Below, piece after piece: positions 7,409 to 16,826 of a DNA stretch of 64,000 nt. The DNA lies in assembly GCA_029248405.1 (NCBI GenBank), contig JAQWJJ010000016.1:186001-250000 (forward strand), read 5' to 3'. The notes beneath the pieces are model-generated. The model searched no databases. It saw only the letters and a list, made by a program, of their open reading frames with translations, and was not told the origin of the DNA. Positions within the stretch are counted from its first letter, which is position 1, and every line of letters begins with the position of its first letter. A program made the position numbers and the translations under genes. The DNA comes from Flavobacteriaceae bacterium (lineage in GTDB: Bacteria; Bacteroidota; Bacteroidia; Flavobacteriales; Flavobacteriaceae).

Positions 7409-10249
7409 TTAAAAAGTATAGTTCAGAGAAATTTTCAAATCATAGCCCCGTTTGAAAGAAAGAACCGTTGTTGCGGTCTCCTGAATTCGGTCGCGGATCG
7501 GATTAACGTCTCCGTCTACGGCTTCTTGGAATCTTTCAATACTTGGGTTTAAAAGGTTTTTGGCTGAAATGCCTACACTGAGTTGTTTGGTGAACTGGGC
7601 TTTAGCTACAAGGTCCAAAGTCGGCACGCCCTTTTCGACAATATTTCCTTTTCCAAAGTTTCCTAAGGCAAAAATGCGATCAGAGAAATAGTTGCCCGCC
7701 AAGGTCAGTAAGATATTTTTATGCTCTTTAAAGTCTTTGTAAAAACTAAGGTCTGCATTAGCTACTAAATCTGAGGCTCCAGTTATCCCCGTGGATGAAT
7801 AGGTTGGGTCAAAACTAAGCCCTGCCTGATCAAATACCTTTTGGCCATTGAGGTCTTGATTGGTCTTCATATAAGCTAGGTTCAATCCAGCGGTGAACTT
7901 TTGCGTATTGGTGAAGTCGGCGTATTCTGATTCACGACTCATCAGCACTTTGCGGGATTCAATCTCGATACCAAACGCTGAGGCCTGATCACCGGTGTTG
8001 GCCCAACTGATGTCATTAGCGGCCGATTGAATGGTGACGGTGTTGATTGGGTTCTGGATGATTTTTGCAAATAGTCCTGCGGACAACAATTCAGAATTAG
8101 AAGGAAAGAGTTCCCACTTGGCGTCAAAATTATAATTCGTAGAAGCGGTCAAAAATGGATTGCCAAAATAATCTTGGTTGACCTCTTGGAATAAGAATGG
8201 CGCCCGCTCCTTGTATTGAGGCAGGGTATAGGTTTTGCTGGCGGCAAACTTGAAGTTTTGTTCTTCATTGATGACGTATTTAATCGAAAGGGCGGGTAAT
8301 AGTTGGAATACATCTAAACTGTTGCTGTCTCCATCTGGGTCCAGTGAGGTCGACCAAGCGATGTCTTGATTGATTTGCTCTCCACGTAATCCGACAATCA
8401 TGGTGAATTTAGGATTAAGCGCATAGGTAAAGTTGGCATAGCCCGCCAGTATACTTTGGGTTCCCCCATAGGTTTGTGGGTCTAAAGCATTAGACACTTC
8501 GGCGCTTCCTCTAAAGGTTTCCATGCGGAATAAACCAGCGTTCAAGTTCTCCTGATTAAAGTAAGCGTCTACATTGTAAATGTCCTCGACTATAGGCTGC
8601 ACAATTCCCGCGCCGCGAAGGATTCGGAAATTGAATTGAGTCGCAGAAAAATCGACTTCTTTGATGCGAGAACTGAATCCTAGATCGAGTTTGCCGTCAA
8701 ATTCGTCCTGATCATTTTTAAATAATTTAATAGAAGTTTCGAATGCACTGGCGATTTCTTCTTCGTATAAATCGGCATAAAAACGGTGATTGCTCGAGGC
8801 CGCAGAGACAAATTCAAAGGATTTAGGCCCATCAGGCTCGTCCAGATCTTGTGGGACCAAAGTCACTTGTCGGCGATTGGGTTCAGCACTTTGCAAGAAA
8901 CTATACGATCCAGAGGCACTAAGGGTAATGCGCTCATTGAGGTCATAGTCGGCATGTAATTGATTAACAATGAGGTTAGTCCGTGTAAAAACGGCGCGCT
9001 GAATAAATCCACCTCCTTGTGACGCATCGTCATCTTTATCGATGACTCCGTAATTCTCTAATTGTTGCTCGTTTGAGGTATTCAATAAAAGCCCGCTATA
9101 GTTGACATTCAAATCTTTGTGTTTGATGCCCACATCGCCCATTAAGGTTGTGTTGGTGCTGTATTGGTAATCAACATAGTCAAAGTCAGCGTTAGGTATG
9201 CCGCTTACTTCCACACCACCGCGGGATATACCCTCACGATACTGAAATTGATTGCTGTGCGCCCCAACCCCGAAAACGGTAAGTTTGGTGTCATCACCTA
9301 ATTGAAAACTGTCCCCGCCTTGCAGCGTCAAGCCCAAGTTCGCGGGAGCATCGGCTGTACGGCGATCCCAGCTGGTGTCAAAGTTGTAATTGTTTAAAGG
9401 GAAGGCAGGATAATTAATGTCGTAATACCCAAAATTATCTGGTCCATCGGTGCGATAGAATTGATCTTGACTTTGGGTGATGGTGTTAAACCCTGAATCC
9501 ACACTGACCGAAATGATGCCATCGGCCATAGCATTTTTAGAATCAATATTGATATTCGCTCCAGCAAAATCAGCATACTGTTGCGGGTTGAAGGTTTTGT
9601 CAATTCCAATATTCTCAACAATGTCCGTGCTAAAAAGACTCAGGTTGATGTTTTTTCGTGCAGGATTGTCTGAAGGCAGAGGAAGACCATTCAAAGTCGT
9701 TACGTTATAACGATCGCCTAATCCGCGTACAAAGACATTACCAGAGCCTTCTTGTTTTGAAATCCCGGTTATTTTGGACACCGCAGTCGCCGCATCACCC
9801 ACCCCTTTTCGAGAAAGTTCTTGGGCTCCGATGGCCGTTTTCTGTGTTACTGCATTTTTTTGTTCCAGGAGCAACGCAACCTCACTCTCTTTTCTTACCG
9901 TTGTCGTGATGACGACTTCGTCAAGAGTAGCAGCGCTCGCGCCCATCGGGACGTTCACCGTTGTTACTTTATCGACTTCAACAAGTATATCGCTGATTTC
10001 GACAGTTTCATAACCTACAAAACTATACACAATATTATAAGTGCCTGCAGGCAAATCTTCCAGTGCATACAATCCGTCAAAATCGGACGTTGTACCGGTA
10101 CTTTGATCTTTAATGATGACGTTGGCAAAAGCCAAAGGCTCATTGTTGAACTCTTTGTCGGTCAAAAGGCCGACGATTGACCCTGTTGTTTGCCCAACAG
10201 CGGTCAAAGACATTAGTGCAAGTAATGTCGTGGTTAAAAAATTTCGCAT
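7409..10249 (-). CDS. TonB-dependent receptor with carboxypeptidase-like regulatory domain
   Basis: 946-residue outer-membrane receptor for energised uptake. Order: signal peptide MRNFLTTTLLALMSLTAVGQ; a CarboxypepD_reg-like domain at about 20-108 (VGLLTDKEFNNEPLAFANVIIKD, GYETVEI); a plug domain at about 130-240 with VFVRGLGDRYNVTTLNGLPLP; then a 22-strand-type barrel to the C-terminal LKISLNYTF. The lipoprotein gene follows as a two-gene operon. The substrate cannot be read from the sequence. The promoter carries six tandem Pho-box-like repeats and nearby genes are phosphate transporters, so a role in uptake of phosphate or organic phosphorus under starvation is inferred. TonB energy could come from the ExbB/ExbD genes at 35776-38133. 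Confidence 0.92.
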   Translation of the reverse strand: MRNFLTTTLLALMSLTAVGQTTGSIVGLLTDKEFNNEPLAFANVIIKDQSTGTTSDFDGLYALEDLPAGTYNIVYSFVGYETVEISDILVEVDKVTTVNVPMGASAATLDEVVITTTVRKESEVALLLEQKNAVTQKTAIGAQELSRKGVGDAATAVSKITGISKQEGSGNVFVRGLGDRYNVTTLNGLPLPSDNPARKNINLSLFSTDIVENIGIDKTFNPQQYADFAGANINIDSKNAMADGIISVSVDSGFNTITQSQDQFYRTDGPDNFGYYDINYPAFPLNNYNFDTSWDRRTADAPANLGLTLQGGDSFQLGDDTKLTVFGVGAHSNQFQYREGISRGGVEVSGIPNADFDYVDYQYSTNTTLMGDVGIKHKDLNVNYSGLLLNTSNEQQLENYGVIDKDDDASQGGGFIQRAVFTRTNLIVNQLHADYDLNERITLSASGSYSFLQSAEPNRRQVTLVPQDLDEPDGPKSFEFVSAASSNHRFYADLYEEEIASAFETSIKLFKNDQDEFDGKLDLGFSSRIKEVDFSATQFNFRILRGAGIVQPIVEDIYNVDAYFNQENLNAGLFRMETFRGSAEVSNALDPQTYGGTQSILAGYANFTYALNPKFTMIVGLRGEQINQDIAWSTSLDPDGDSNSLDVFQLLPALSIKYVINEEQNFKFAASKTYTLPQYKERAPFLFQEVNQDYFGNPFLTASTNYNFDAKWELFPSNSELLSAGLFAKIIQNPINTVTIQSAANDISWANTGDQASAFGIEIESRKVLMSRESEYADFTNTQKFTAGLNLAYMKTNQDLNGQKVFDQAGLSFDPTYSSTGITGASDLVANADLSFYKDFKEHKNILLTLAGNYFSDRIFALGNFGKGNIVEKGVPTLDLVAKAQFTKQLSVGISAKNLLNPSIERFQEAVDGDVNPIRDRIQETATTVLSFKRGYDLKISLNYTF

Positions 10250-10271
10250 AATGTGTTTTAAATACTCGGTG

Positions 10272-10349
10272 CAAAGATGAAAGGCTAATGTGACCTCGAG
10301 GTTAACCTGAAATTATGATTAAGTCACTTTAAGGTTACCACAATGTTAT
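10272..10349 (-). promoter_or_regulatory. Putative six-repeat Pho box array of the TonB receptor operon
   Basis: On the minus strand from 10349 six adjacent 11-mers in one register: ATAACATTGTG, GTAACCTTAAA, GTGACTTAATC, ATAATTTCAGG, TTAACCTCGAG, GTCACATTAGC. Position 2 is T, position 4 is A and position 7 is T in all six; position 5 is C in five. A 7-nt spacer and CTTTG (10272-10276) follow, 22 nt before the start codon. It lies in the divergent gap with the dGTPase gene. Confidence 0.68.
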
Positions 10350-10423
10350 GACGCCCTAGAGTCTTTTGGTCGTGCAGATTGGTCCAAAAAACTTATCTTG
10401 CTGGAGATAAATCAGAGCTTATT

Positions 10424-11758
10424 ATGATGCAGTGGGAACAGTTGCTTTCTTTGAAACGACAGGGAGACAAACACAAACGATTACGCGCAGAGCAAGACCA
10501 AACCCGCTTGGGTTTTGAAGTGGATTACGACCGGATTATTTTTTCGTCAGCATTCAGAAGTTTACAAGATAAAACCCAGGTGATTCCCTTGTCTAAAACA
10601 TCATTTGTTCATACCCGACTGACGCACAGTTTGGAGGTTTCTGTCGTGGGCCGGTCATTGGGGCGAAAAGTGGGTCAAGTGATCCTCAATAAACAACCCC
10701 ATCTGAGTGCTGTCCATGGATTTCAGGTCAATGATTTTGGTGCAGTAGTTGCAGCAGCGGCACTCAGTCATGATATTGGCAATCCTCCATTTGGCCATAG
10801 TGGTGAAAAGGCAATTGGTGATTTTTTCAGCCGTGGACCAGGCCAGCGATTTGCTTCATTAATGCAGCCCGAAGAGTACCAAGATCTTTGTGATTTTGAG
10901 GGCAATGCGAATGGATTTAAAATATTATCTCAATCTAAGGACGGCGTCGAAGGGGGGCTCCGTCTGTCCTATGCCACTCTGGGGGCGTTTACAAAATACC
11001 CGAAAACCTCTTTGCCCAAGAAACCAACAAAAGGTGTGGGCGACAAGAAATATGGTATTTTTCAACATCAATTGCCTTTTTTCCAAGAGGTTGCTCAAGA
11101 GCTTGGGCTCTTGTCTCTTGGACAAGGCAGATATGCCCGCCATCCTCTGGCCTATTTGGTGGAAGCCGCAGACGACATTTGTTATACCATAATAGATTTT
11201 GAAGACGGCATCAATCTCGGTCTCATTCCAGAAGAAATTGCTCTAGAATATTTGGTGCGATTGGTCAAGAATACCATTCAATCTGAAAAATATGCCCAGC
11301 TCACAAAGTCTTCGGATCGATTGGCTTATTTACGTTCGCTCGCCATCAGTACGTTAATCAATGAGGCTGCTGAATTATTTCTGAATCACGAAGCCGAGAT
11401 CTTATCCGGTCAGATGATGACCTCGTTAATGGATAAAAGCCAGTACAAAGCACAAATTGATGACATTCTAAAAGTCAGCGTGGAACACGTCTACCGCAGC
11501 CGTGAGGTGCTTGAAAAAGAAATTGCCGGCCACCGGATGCTGACGGATATTCTTGATGCCTATACTCAGGCGGCGCAACATTTCATTAAAGGCGACATGC
11601 GTTTTTTAGATGACCTTCTGCTGCGTGAAGCGGGAATTGTGATTCAAGAAAATGCCACGACCTATGAGTATCTTATGGAGATCAGTCACTTTGTATCGCG
11701 TTTGACCGACGGCAATGCTCTGATTCTTTTTGAACGGCTTAATGGGCGCGTATCTTAA
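10424..11758 (+). CDS. dgt: Deoxyguanosinetriphosphate triphosphohydrolase (dGTPase, HD family)
   Basis: Splits dGTP (and, in some homologues, other dNTPs) into deoxynucleoside and triphosphate, limiting dNTP pools. About 444 residues from ATG 10424; ATG 10427 is equally possible. The frame is open back to a TTG at 10379, which is less likely. HD-domain residues are clear: THSLEVSVVGRSLG (first His), LSHDIGNPPFGHSGE (His-Asp pair and following His) and EAADDICYTIIDFEDGINLG (the later Asp). The length fits the Bacteroidota Dgt subfamily. It is transcribed divergently from the TonB receptor; the shared gap holds that operon's Pho-box array. A metalloprotease gene follows about 95 nt downstream with its own promoter-like element. 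Confidence 0.92.
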   Translation: MMQWEQLLSLKRQGDKHKRLRAEQDQTRLGFEVDYDRIIFSSAFRSLQDKTQVIPLSKTSFVHTRLTHSLEVSVVGRSLGRKVGQVILNKQPHLSAVHGFQVNDFGAVVAAAALSHDIGNPPFGHSGEKAIGDFFSRGPGQRFASLMQPEEYQDLCDFEGNANGFKILSQSKDGVEGGLRLSYATLGAFTKYPKTSLPKKPTKGVGDKKYGIFQHQLPFFQEVAQELGLLSLGQGRYARHPLAYLVEAADDICYTIIDFEDGINLGLIPEEIALEYLVRLVKNTIQSEKYAQLTKSSDRLAYLRSLAISTLINEAAELFLNHEAEILSGQMMTSLMDKSQYKAQIDDILKVSVEHVYRSREVLEKEIAGHRMLTDILDAYTQAAQHFIKGDMRFLDDLLLREAGIVIQENATTYEYLMEISHFVSRLTDGNALILFERLNGRVS

Positions 11759-11796
11759 AATTATCTCGAAAGCACTTCTTATTTAATTTTTTTGTC

Positions 11797-11825
11797 TTGG
11801 ATATTATCTGATTTAAGTATCTTAG
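11797..11825 (+). promoter_or_regulatory. Promoter candidate of the metalloprotease gene
   Basis: TTG at 11797-11799, an 18-nt spacer, and TATCTTAG at 11818-11825, one mismatch from TAnnTTTG. It lies 23-29 nt before the two possible start codons. Confidence 0.45.
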
Positions 11826-11854
11826 AAATCTCAATATTAAAAAAATCAATGATT

Positions 11855-14431
11855 ATGAAAAAATTACTCTTTTTAGTGGGTTTTTTGACTTTCAATTTTG
11901 GTTTCGCCCAGGATGAAATTCGAGTGATCCGAGAATACTTGAGCGAAGAACGCTCGCAACTGAATCTTACCGCCGAAGATGTACAATCTCCAGTGTTAGA
12001 ATCCAGTAGTTTCTCTCAAAGCATGAATGTGACCACTGCTTATGCCAGTCAAACACATCATGGAATTGAGGTCTTTAATACGATATCACGTTTTGCTATT
12101 CGTGATGGTCAAGTGGTTTCGGCGCGTGTCGCCTTTGCCAACGACTTGGCGGCAAAAGTCAATACAACTGCGCCTTCAATCTCGGCGCAATCAGCGATTC
12201 TGAAAGCTGCTCAGGCTCTAGGATTACAAGCCCCAGTGCAGATTGATCAAGTGTCTGCAGAAGATAATAGCTATGTTTTTGAGGCTTCGGATTTGTCTTT
12301 AAATACAATTCCAGTGGCTTTAACTTATCAACGCACGACCGACAGCCAATATGTTTTGGCTTGGGACTTGAGTCTATATCTTTTAGATGCAACACATTAT
12401 TACAGTGTGCGTATTGACGCACAAACAGGTGCCTTAGTAGATACCCATGATTGGGTGCAGCACTGCGATTTTGGTCAAGGCAGCCACCAAGGGCATAATG
12501 CCGAGAGTGTTTTATTTGCTCCAGCCAAAAGTGCAGGATCTATGGCTTTAGTGGATGCACAATACCGTGTATTTCCAATACCATACAGCAGTCCAATTGA
12601 TGGAGATGACGAACTGGTCACCACACCCGAAAATTTAATTGCTTCTCCTTTTGGATGGCATGATACGGATGGTGTATCGGGAGCAGAACACACCATTACA
12701 AGGGGAAACAACGTATGGGCTAGAGAAGATATTGCTGGCACTAACAGCGGTGGCGCATCTCCAGATGGTGGCGCTGACCTTATTTTTGATTTTGCTTATG
12801 GCTTGCCGCAAGATCCGGCATCGTTTACCGATGCGGCCACAGTGAACCTTTTTTACTGGAACAACATCATCCACGACGTGACGTAGCAGTATGGTTTTGA
12901 TGAAGCCAGTGGGAATTTTCAAGAAAACAATTATGGAAACCCCGGAAATGGTAGTGACTCTGTCAATGCTGACGCTCAGGATGGCAGTGGCACTAACAAT
13001 GCGAACTTTGCAACACCCCCAGACGGAGGGAATCCAAGAATGCAAATGTTTATTTGGGACAGCTCGTCAGGACCTCTTGAGCTCTTGACCATCAATAATG
13101 GGCCACTTGCAGGGTCTTACACAGGTGTTCCTGCTGCTTTTGGTGGCGCTATGCCAGATCCTCCACTGACTTTGGATATGGTGCTTATTGAAGACGACAA
13201 TTCAGGAACTTCAACAGATCCAGCAGATGCTTGTGATCCCTTGGTGAATGGTCCAGATTTGAATGGCAAAATTGTGGTCATCAGACGCGGTGAATGTGAG
13301 TTTGGCTTTAAAGCCTTGGCGGCCCAAAATGAAGGGGCGTTGGCGGTAATAATGGTCAATAATGTGACAGGTGATCCCATTCTGATGGGTGCTGGAGCCG
13401 TTGGTGCTCAAGTTACGATCCCATTATTTATGATGACCGATATTGATGGGGAAGCGATTATTGCAGAACTGTTGACAGGAAACCCGATGAATGGTACCAT
13501 CGACGGTACTGTCACTCCACCATCTATTGATGGAGATTTGGATAACGAAATTGTAGCGCACGAATACGGACATGGAGTATCAAATAGATTGACAGGCGGT
13601 CCAAATACTACGGGTTGTCTTAATAATGCTGAGCAAATGGGTGAAGGTTGGAGCGACTACCTTGGCCTGATTTTGACCATGCAGGCCGGTGACCAAGCGA
13701 CAGATGTTAGAGGTCTTGCGGCCTATGCTTCTGGTAATCCCAATGGGATTCGTGAGGCGCCTTACAGTACTGATTTTTCTGTAAATAGTTACACATATCA
13801 AGACACAAATGCGAACGTTACACAACCCCATGGTATCGGATTTGTCTGGGCCTCAATGTTGTGGGACATGACATGGGATTTGATTGATCTTTATGGTTTT
13901 GATGAAGATATATACAATGGTACCGGTGGTAACAACATTGCTTTCCAATTGGTTATGGATGGTATGAAGTTACAATCTTGTTCTCCTGGTTTTGTTGATG
14001 GCCGAGATGCCATCCTTGAGGCAGACGAACTTGCTAACAACGGAATCCACCGTTGTTTGATTTGGGAAGCATTCGCTAGAAGAGGTCTTGGCTTTAGTGC
14101 AAGTCAAGGGAGCTCGAACTCGCGCTCTGATCAAACAGAAGCGTTTGATATTCCAGCAGATTGTAACCTATCGACGAGTGACTCAAACTACGACAACAAC
14201 TTTAGCATTTATCCAAACCCAACTCGTGGATTGATCCAAATCAATTCAGTTGTTGACCTGGGCGCTACTGATGTTTCTATTTATGATATGAATGGACGTC
14301 GTGTTTGGCAAAATACTTTAACACTTGGTCACCACACACAAATTGATGCTTCCGCGTTAAGCAGTGGTATTTATTTGATCAAGATAGACGGTGGCAACTA
14401 TAGCCATACAACCAAATTGATCATCCGATAG
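11855..14431 (+). pseudogene. Secreted M36 (fungalysin-type) metalloprotease with T9SS type A sorting domain, interrupted by an in-frame TAG
   Basis: The open frame from ATG 11855 (or ATG 11849) would give an extracellular zinc protease of about 858 residues. Order: signal peptide MKKLLFLVGFLTFNFGFAQ, FTP/propeptide region, start of the catalytic domain (NLFYWNNIIHDVT), PA-type insert (LNGKIVVIRRGECEFGFKAL), zinc motif HEYGH at 13559-13573 with downstream GEGWSDY, and a T9SS type A tail (SIYPNPTRGLIQI...TKLIIR). Codon 344 is TAG (12884-12886), where homologues have Tyr in a segment like HDvtYQYGFDEASGNFQ. The frame is otherwise intact on both sides. The 343-residue product would lack the zinc site, and the 3' part lacks a signal peptide. 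Recent inactivation, base error or amber read-through are the options. Confidence 0.85.
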
Positions 14432-14447
14432 TGATCTTTGAACAATT

Positions 14448-14482
14448 AAAAAACGCCTTCCGTTCGGAAGGCGTTTTTTTTT
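14448..14482. terminator. Bidirectional terminator between metalloprotease gene and dxs
   Basis: Stem CGCCTTCC/GGAAGGCG with loop GTTC, six A before and nine T after. The dxs stop codon (14481-14483 on the minus strand) overlaps the edge of the element. Confidence 0.93.
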
Positions 14483-16256
14483 ACAAAAGATTTTGAATCG
14501 TTTTTAGGATGTGGTGGTGATCAAAACCGCAGATACTTTTGAGTTGGTCTATGGTCCCATGGGGAATAAATTCATCGGGCACACCCAAAGAAACAAGTTT
14601 GTTTTGGTATTGCTCTTGCGCCAGAAATTCTGCGACACTGCTGCCGAGGCCGCCTATCAATGCACCATCTTCTACAGTAACGATTGTCTTATAACCGCGA
14701 CAAATCTCATGCAATAGCGCCCGATCTAGTGGTTTTAAAAATCGCCAATCGTAGTGCCCAACCCGCGAAGGATCATCTATCGACGCAATAGCAGTCGCGA
14801 CAGCATCGGCAACAGGGCCTGTACTGATGACTGCAAGGTCATCGCCTTTTTTGAGGGTCTTATTTTGTCCAATTTTAAGGCATTCAAATGGCAGTTCCCA
14901 TTTTAAATTTGTTCCACGACCACGAGGGTAACGAATCGCGATCGGGCCGTCAAGACCCAATTGTGCCGTATACATGATGTGGCGGAGTTCCATTTCATTT
15001 CGCGGCACAAAAATAGTGAGGTTCGGGATCAATCTCATGGAAGACAAATCAAATACCCCATGGTGTGTTGGGCCATCTTCACCCACCAGGCCTGCCCGAT
15101 CCAAACAAAATACAACAGGAAGATTTTGCAGGCATATATCATGGATCAGCTGGTCGTAAGCCCGCTGAAAAAATGTGGCATAAATGGCACAAAAAACAAT
15201 TTTGCCTTGGGTGGCTAGGCCCCCGGCCAGTGTGACGGCATGTTGCTCGGCAATCCCAACATCGATCGCCCGTTCTGGAAATGCGTCCATCATATAGCGC
15301 AGAGATGACCCCGTGGGCATGGCTGGTGTAATGCCAATGATCGCATTATTATCTTTGGCCAAACTGACTAAGGTGTGGCCAAAGACATCCTGATATTTTG
15401 GGGGCAACAAGACATCAGCCTTGGCCATAAGCTCACCTGTTTTTGGATTGAATTTACCAGGAGCATGATAAGTCACTTGATGTTTTTCGGCCAAAGGGAG
15501 TCCCTTGCCTTTTTTAGTGACCACATGCAAGACCTTTGGTCCAGTGATGGCTTTAAGGCGAGTCAAATGATCAATCAAACCCGCTAAATCATGCCCGTCG
15601 ACAGGGCCGGAATAATGAAAGTTGAGGGCTTCAAACAGATTACTTTGATCTTCAAAGGCGTCAGGATGGGCACGCTTTGTAAAATATTCTTTGAGCGCAC
15701 CGACACTTGGATCAATGCCAATGGCATTGTCATTAAGTATCACCAAGAGATTGGTCTTTGTCACACCAGCATGATTGAGGGCCTCAAATGCCATTCCACT
15801 GGCTATGGAGGCATCACCCACCACAGCGATGTGCTGTCGGTCGAATTGCCCATCAAGTGCGCTTGCTAATGCCATTCCTAATGCAGCAGATATGGCAGTG
15901 CTGCTATGGCCTACACCAAATGTGTCATAGGGACTTTCGGTTCTTTTTGGGAATCCACTGAGTCCCCCAAGTTGGCGATTTGAGTGGAAGGCATTTTTCC
16001 TTCCAGTCAGGATTTTGTGGCCGTAGGCTTGGTGGCCAACATCCCAAACCAATAAATCGTCGGGCGTTTTAAAAACATAGTGCAAGGCAATGGTGAGTTC
16101 GACTACGCCGAGGCTAGCCCCCAAATGACCTTCTTTTATGGCGATGATGTCGATGATGAATTGCCGGATTTCGGAGGCTAAATCAGGCAGCTGCTCCAGA
16201 GTAAGCTTTCGGAGATCTGATGGAGAGTCAATATGATCGAGCCAGGAGGAATTCAT
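14481..16256 (-). CDS. dxs: 1-deoxy-D-xylulose-5-phosphate synthase
   Basis: Thiamine-diphosphate enzyme that condenses pyruvate and glyceraldehyde 3-phosphate, the first step of the MEP isoprenoid route. 591 residues, slightly short of the E. coli length of about 620. Seen: GHLGASLGVVELTIALHYVF near residue 42, the cofactor motif GDASIASGMAFEALNHAG (GDG variant), HVVTKKGKG, the catalytic-Glu region GIAEQHAVTLAGGLA, and DRAGLVGEDGPTHHGVFDLS. The start at 16256 lies only 4 nt after a perfect TATCTTTG -7 element, so the mRNA is probably leaderless or nearly so. It is divergent from tadA. The polyprenyl synthase at 27802 uses the products of this route. Confidence 0.97.
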   Translation of the reverse strand: MNSSWLDHIDSPSDLRKLTLEQLPDLASEIRQFIIDIIAIKEGHLGASLGVVELTIALHYVFKTPDDLLVWDVGHQAYGHKILTGRKNAFHSNRQLGGLSGFPKRTESPYDTFGVGHSSTAISAALGMALASALDGQFDRQHIAVVGDASIASGMAFEALNHAGVTKTNLLVILNDNAIGIDPSVGALKEYFTKRAHPDAFEDQSNLFEALNFHYSGPVDGHDLAGLIDHLTRLKAITGPKVLHVVTKKGKGLPLAEKHQVTYHAPGKFNPKTGELMAKADVLLPPKYQDVFGHTLVSLAKDNNAIIGITPAMPTGSSLRYMMDAFPERAIDVGIAEQHAVTLAGGLATQGKIVFCAIYATFFQRAYDQLIHDICLQNLPVVFCLDRAGLVGEDGPTHHGVFDLSSMRLIPNLTIFVPRNEMELRHIMYTAQLGLDGPIAIRYPRGRGTNLKWELPFECLKIGQNKTLKKGDDLAVISTGPVADAVATAIASIDDPSRVGHYDWRFLKPLDRALLHEICRGYKTIVTVEDGALIGGLGSSVAEFLAQEQYQNKLVSLGVPDEFIPHGTIDQLKSICGFDHHHILKTIQNLL

Positions 16257-16260
16257 GATT

Positions 16261-16268
16261 CAAAGATA
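16261..16268 (-). promoter_or_regulatory. -7 element of dxs promoter
   Basis: TATCTTTG on the minus strand, an exact match to TAnnTTTG, ending 4 nt before the dxs ATG. The transcription start would fall at or next to the start codon. Confidence 0.6.
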
Positions 16269-16309
16269 CGTTTATTCATCTCTCATAAATAAGTAATGAA
16301 CGGAATTTG

Positions 16310-16317
16310 TACCTTTA
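16310..16317 (+). promoter_or_regulatory. -7-like element of tadA promoter
   Basis: TACCTTTA, one mismatch from TAnnTTTG, ending 3 nt before ATG 16321. It suggests a leaderless tadA transcript and forms a compact divergent promoter pair with dxs. Confidence 0.45.
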
Positions 16318-16320
16318 AAC

Positions 16321-16770
16321 ATGATGAATGATCAAGCCCAGCAAGACCAATATTTCATGCAAAAAGCTTTGGATGAAGCCAAGTTGGCTTTAAAAAAAGG
16401 TGAAATCCCCATAGGCGCTGTCGTGGTGGCTCAGGGTCAAATTATTGCCAGAGCACATAATATGACTGAAGCCCTGACTGACGTTACAGCGCATGCCGAA
16501 ATGCAGGCCATAACTTCCGCAGCTCATTTTATTGGTGGAAAATATCTTAAAAATTGTGTTTTGTATGTCACTATTGAGCCCTGCCAGATGTGTGCTGGAG
16601 CCTTATATTGGAGTCAGATCGATGAGGTCGTTTATGGCGCCAGAGACCAACAGCGGGGGTGCATCACAATGGGCACAACTTTACATCCCAAAACTAAATT
16701 TCGTGGCGGGATAAAAGAGGCCGAAGCGGGTCAACTGCTTGTGGACTTTTTCAAGCAACGCAGAAAATAG
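16321..16770 (+). CDS. tadA: tRNA-specific adenosine deaminase
   Basis: Converts A34 to inosine in tRNA-Arg(ACG), allowing wobble decoding. 149 residues, a normal length. The cytidine-deaminase fold motifs are HAEMQAI (zinc His and proton-shuttle Glu) and PCQMCAGAL (two zinc Cys). GEIPIGAVVV is the conserved substrate-pocket strand. ATG occurs twice in tandem (16321 and 16324); either may be used because the promoter-like TACCTTTA ends just 3 nt upstream. It is monocistronic and convergent with the cold-shock gene. Confidence 0.95.
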   Translation: MMNDQAQQDQYFMQKALDEAKLALKKGEIPIGAVVVAQGQIIARAHNMTEALTDVTAHAEMQAITSAAHFIGGKYLKNCVLYVTIEPCQMCAGALYWSQIDEVVYGARDQQRGCITMGTTLHPKTKFRGGIKEAEAGQLLVDFFKQRRK

Positions 16771-16773
16771 AAC

Positions 16774-16804
16774 AAAAAAACCCCCTAAGCTAGGGCTTAG
16801 GGGG
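16774..16804 (-). terminator. Terminator of the cold-shock gene
   Basis: Ten-bp perfect stem CCCCCTAAGC/GCTTAGGGGG with a 4-nt loop. The A7 at 16774-16780 is a U7 on the minus strand, so it primarily ends the cold-shock transcript. There is no T-run on the plus side, so it would serve tadA weakly at best. Confidence 0.9.
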
Positions 16805-16826
16805 TTCAATTCGGTTTTGAGTATCT

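Noticed and set aside
10379-10423. Upstream TTG start for dgt
   Set aside because: The extra 15 residues are not family-like; tandem ATGs at 10424 and 10427 give the normal N-terminus.
13040-14431. Independent protease gene starting at an internal ATG
   Set aside because: It lacks a signal peptide and begins in mid-domain. It is in the same frame as 11855-12886, separated by one TAG, so it is the 3' part of one gene.
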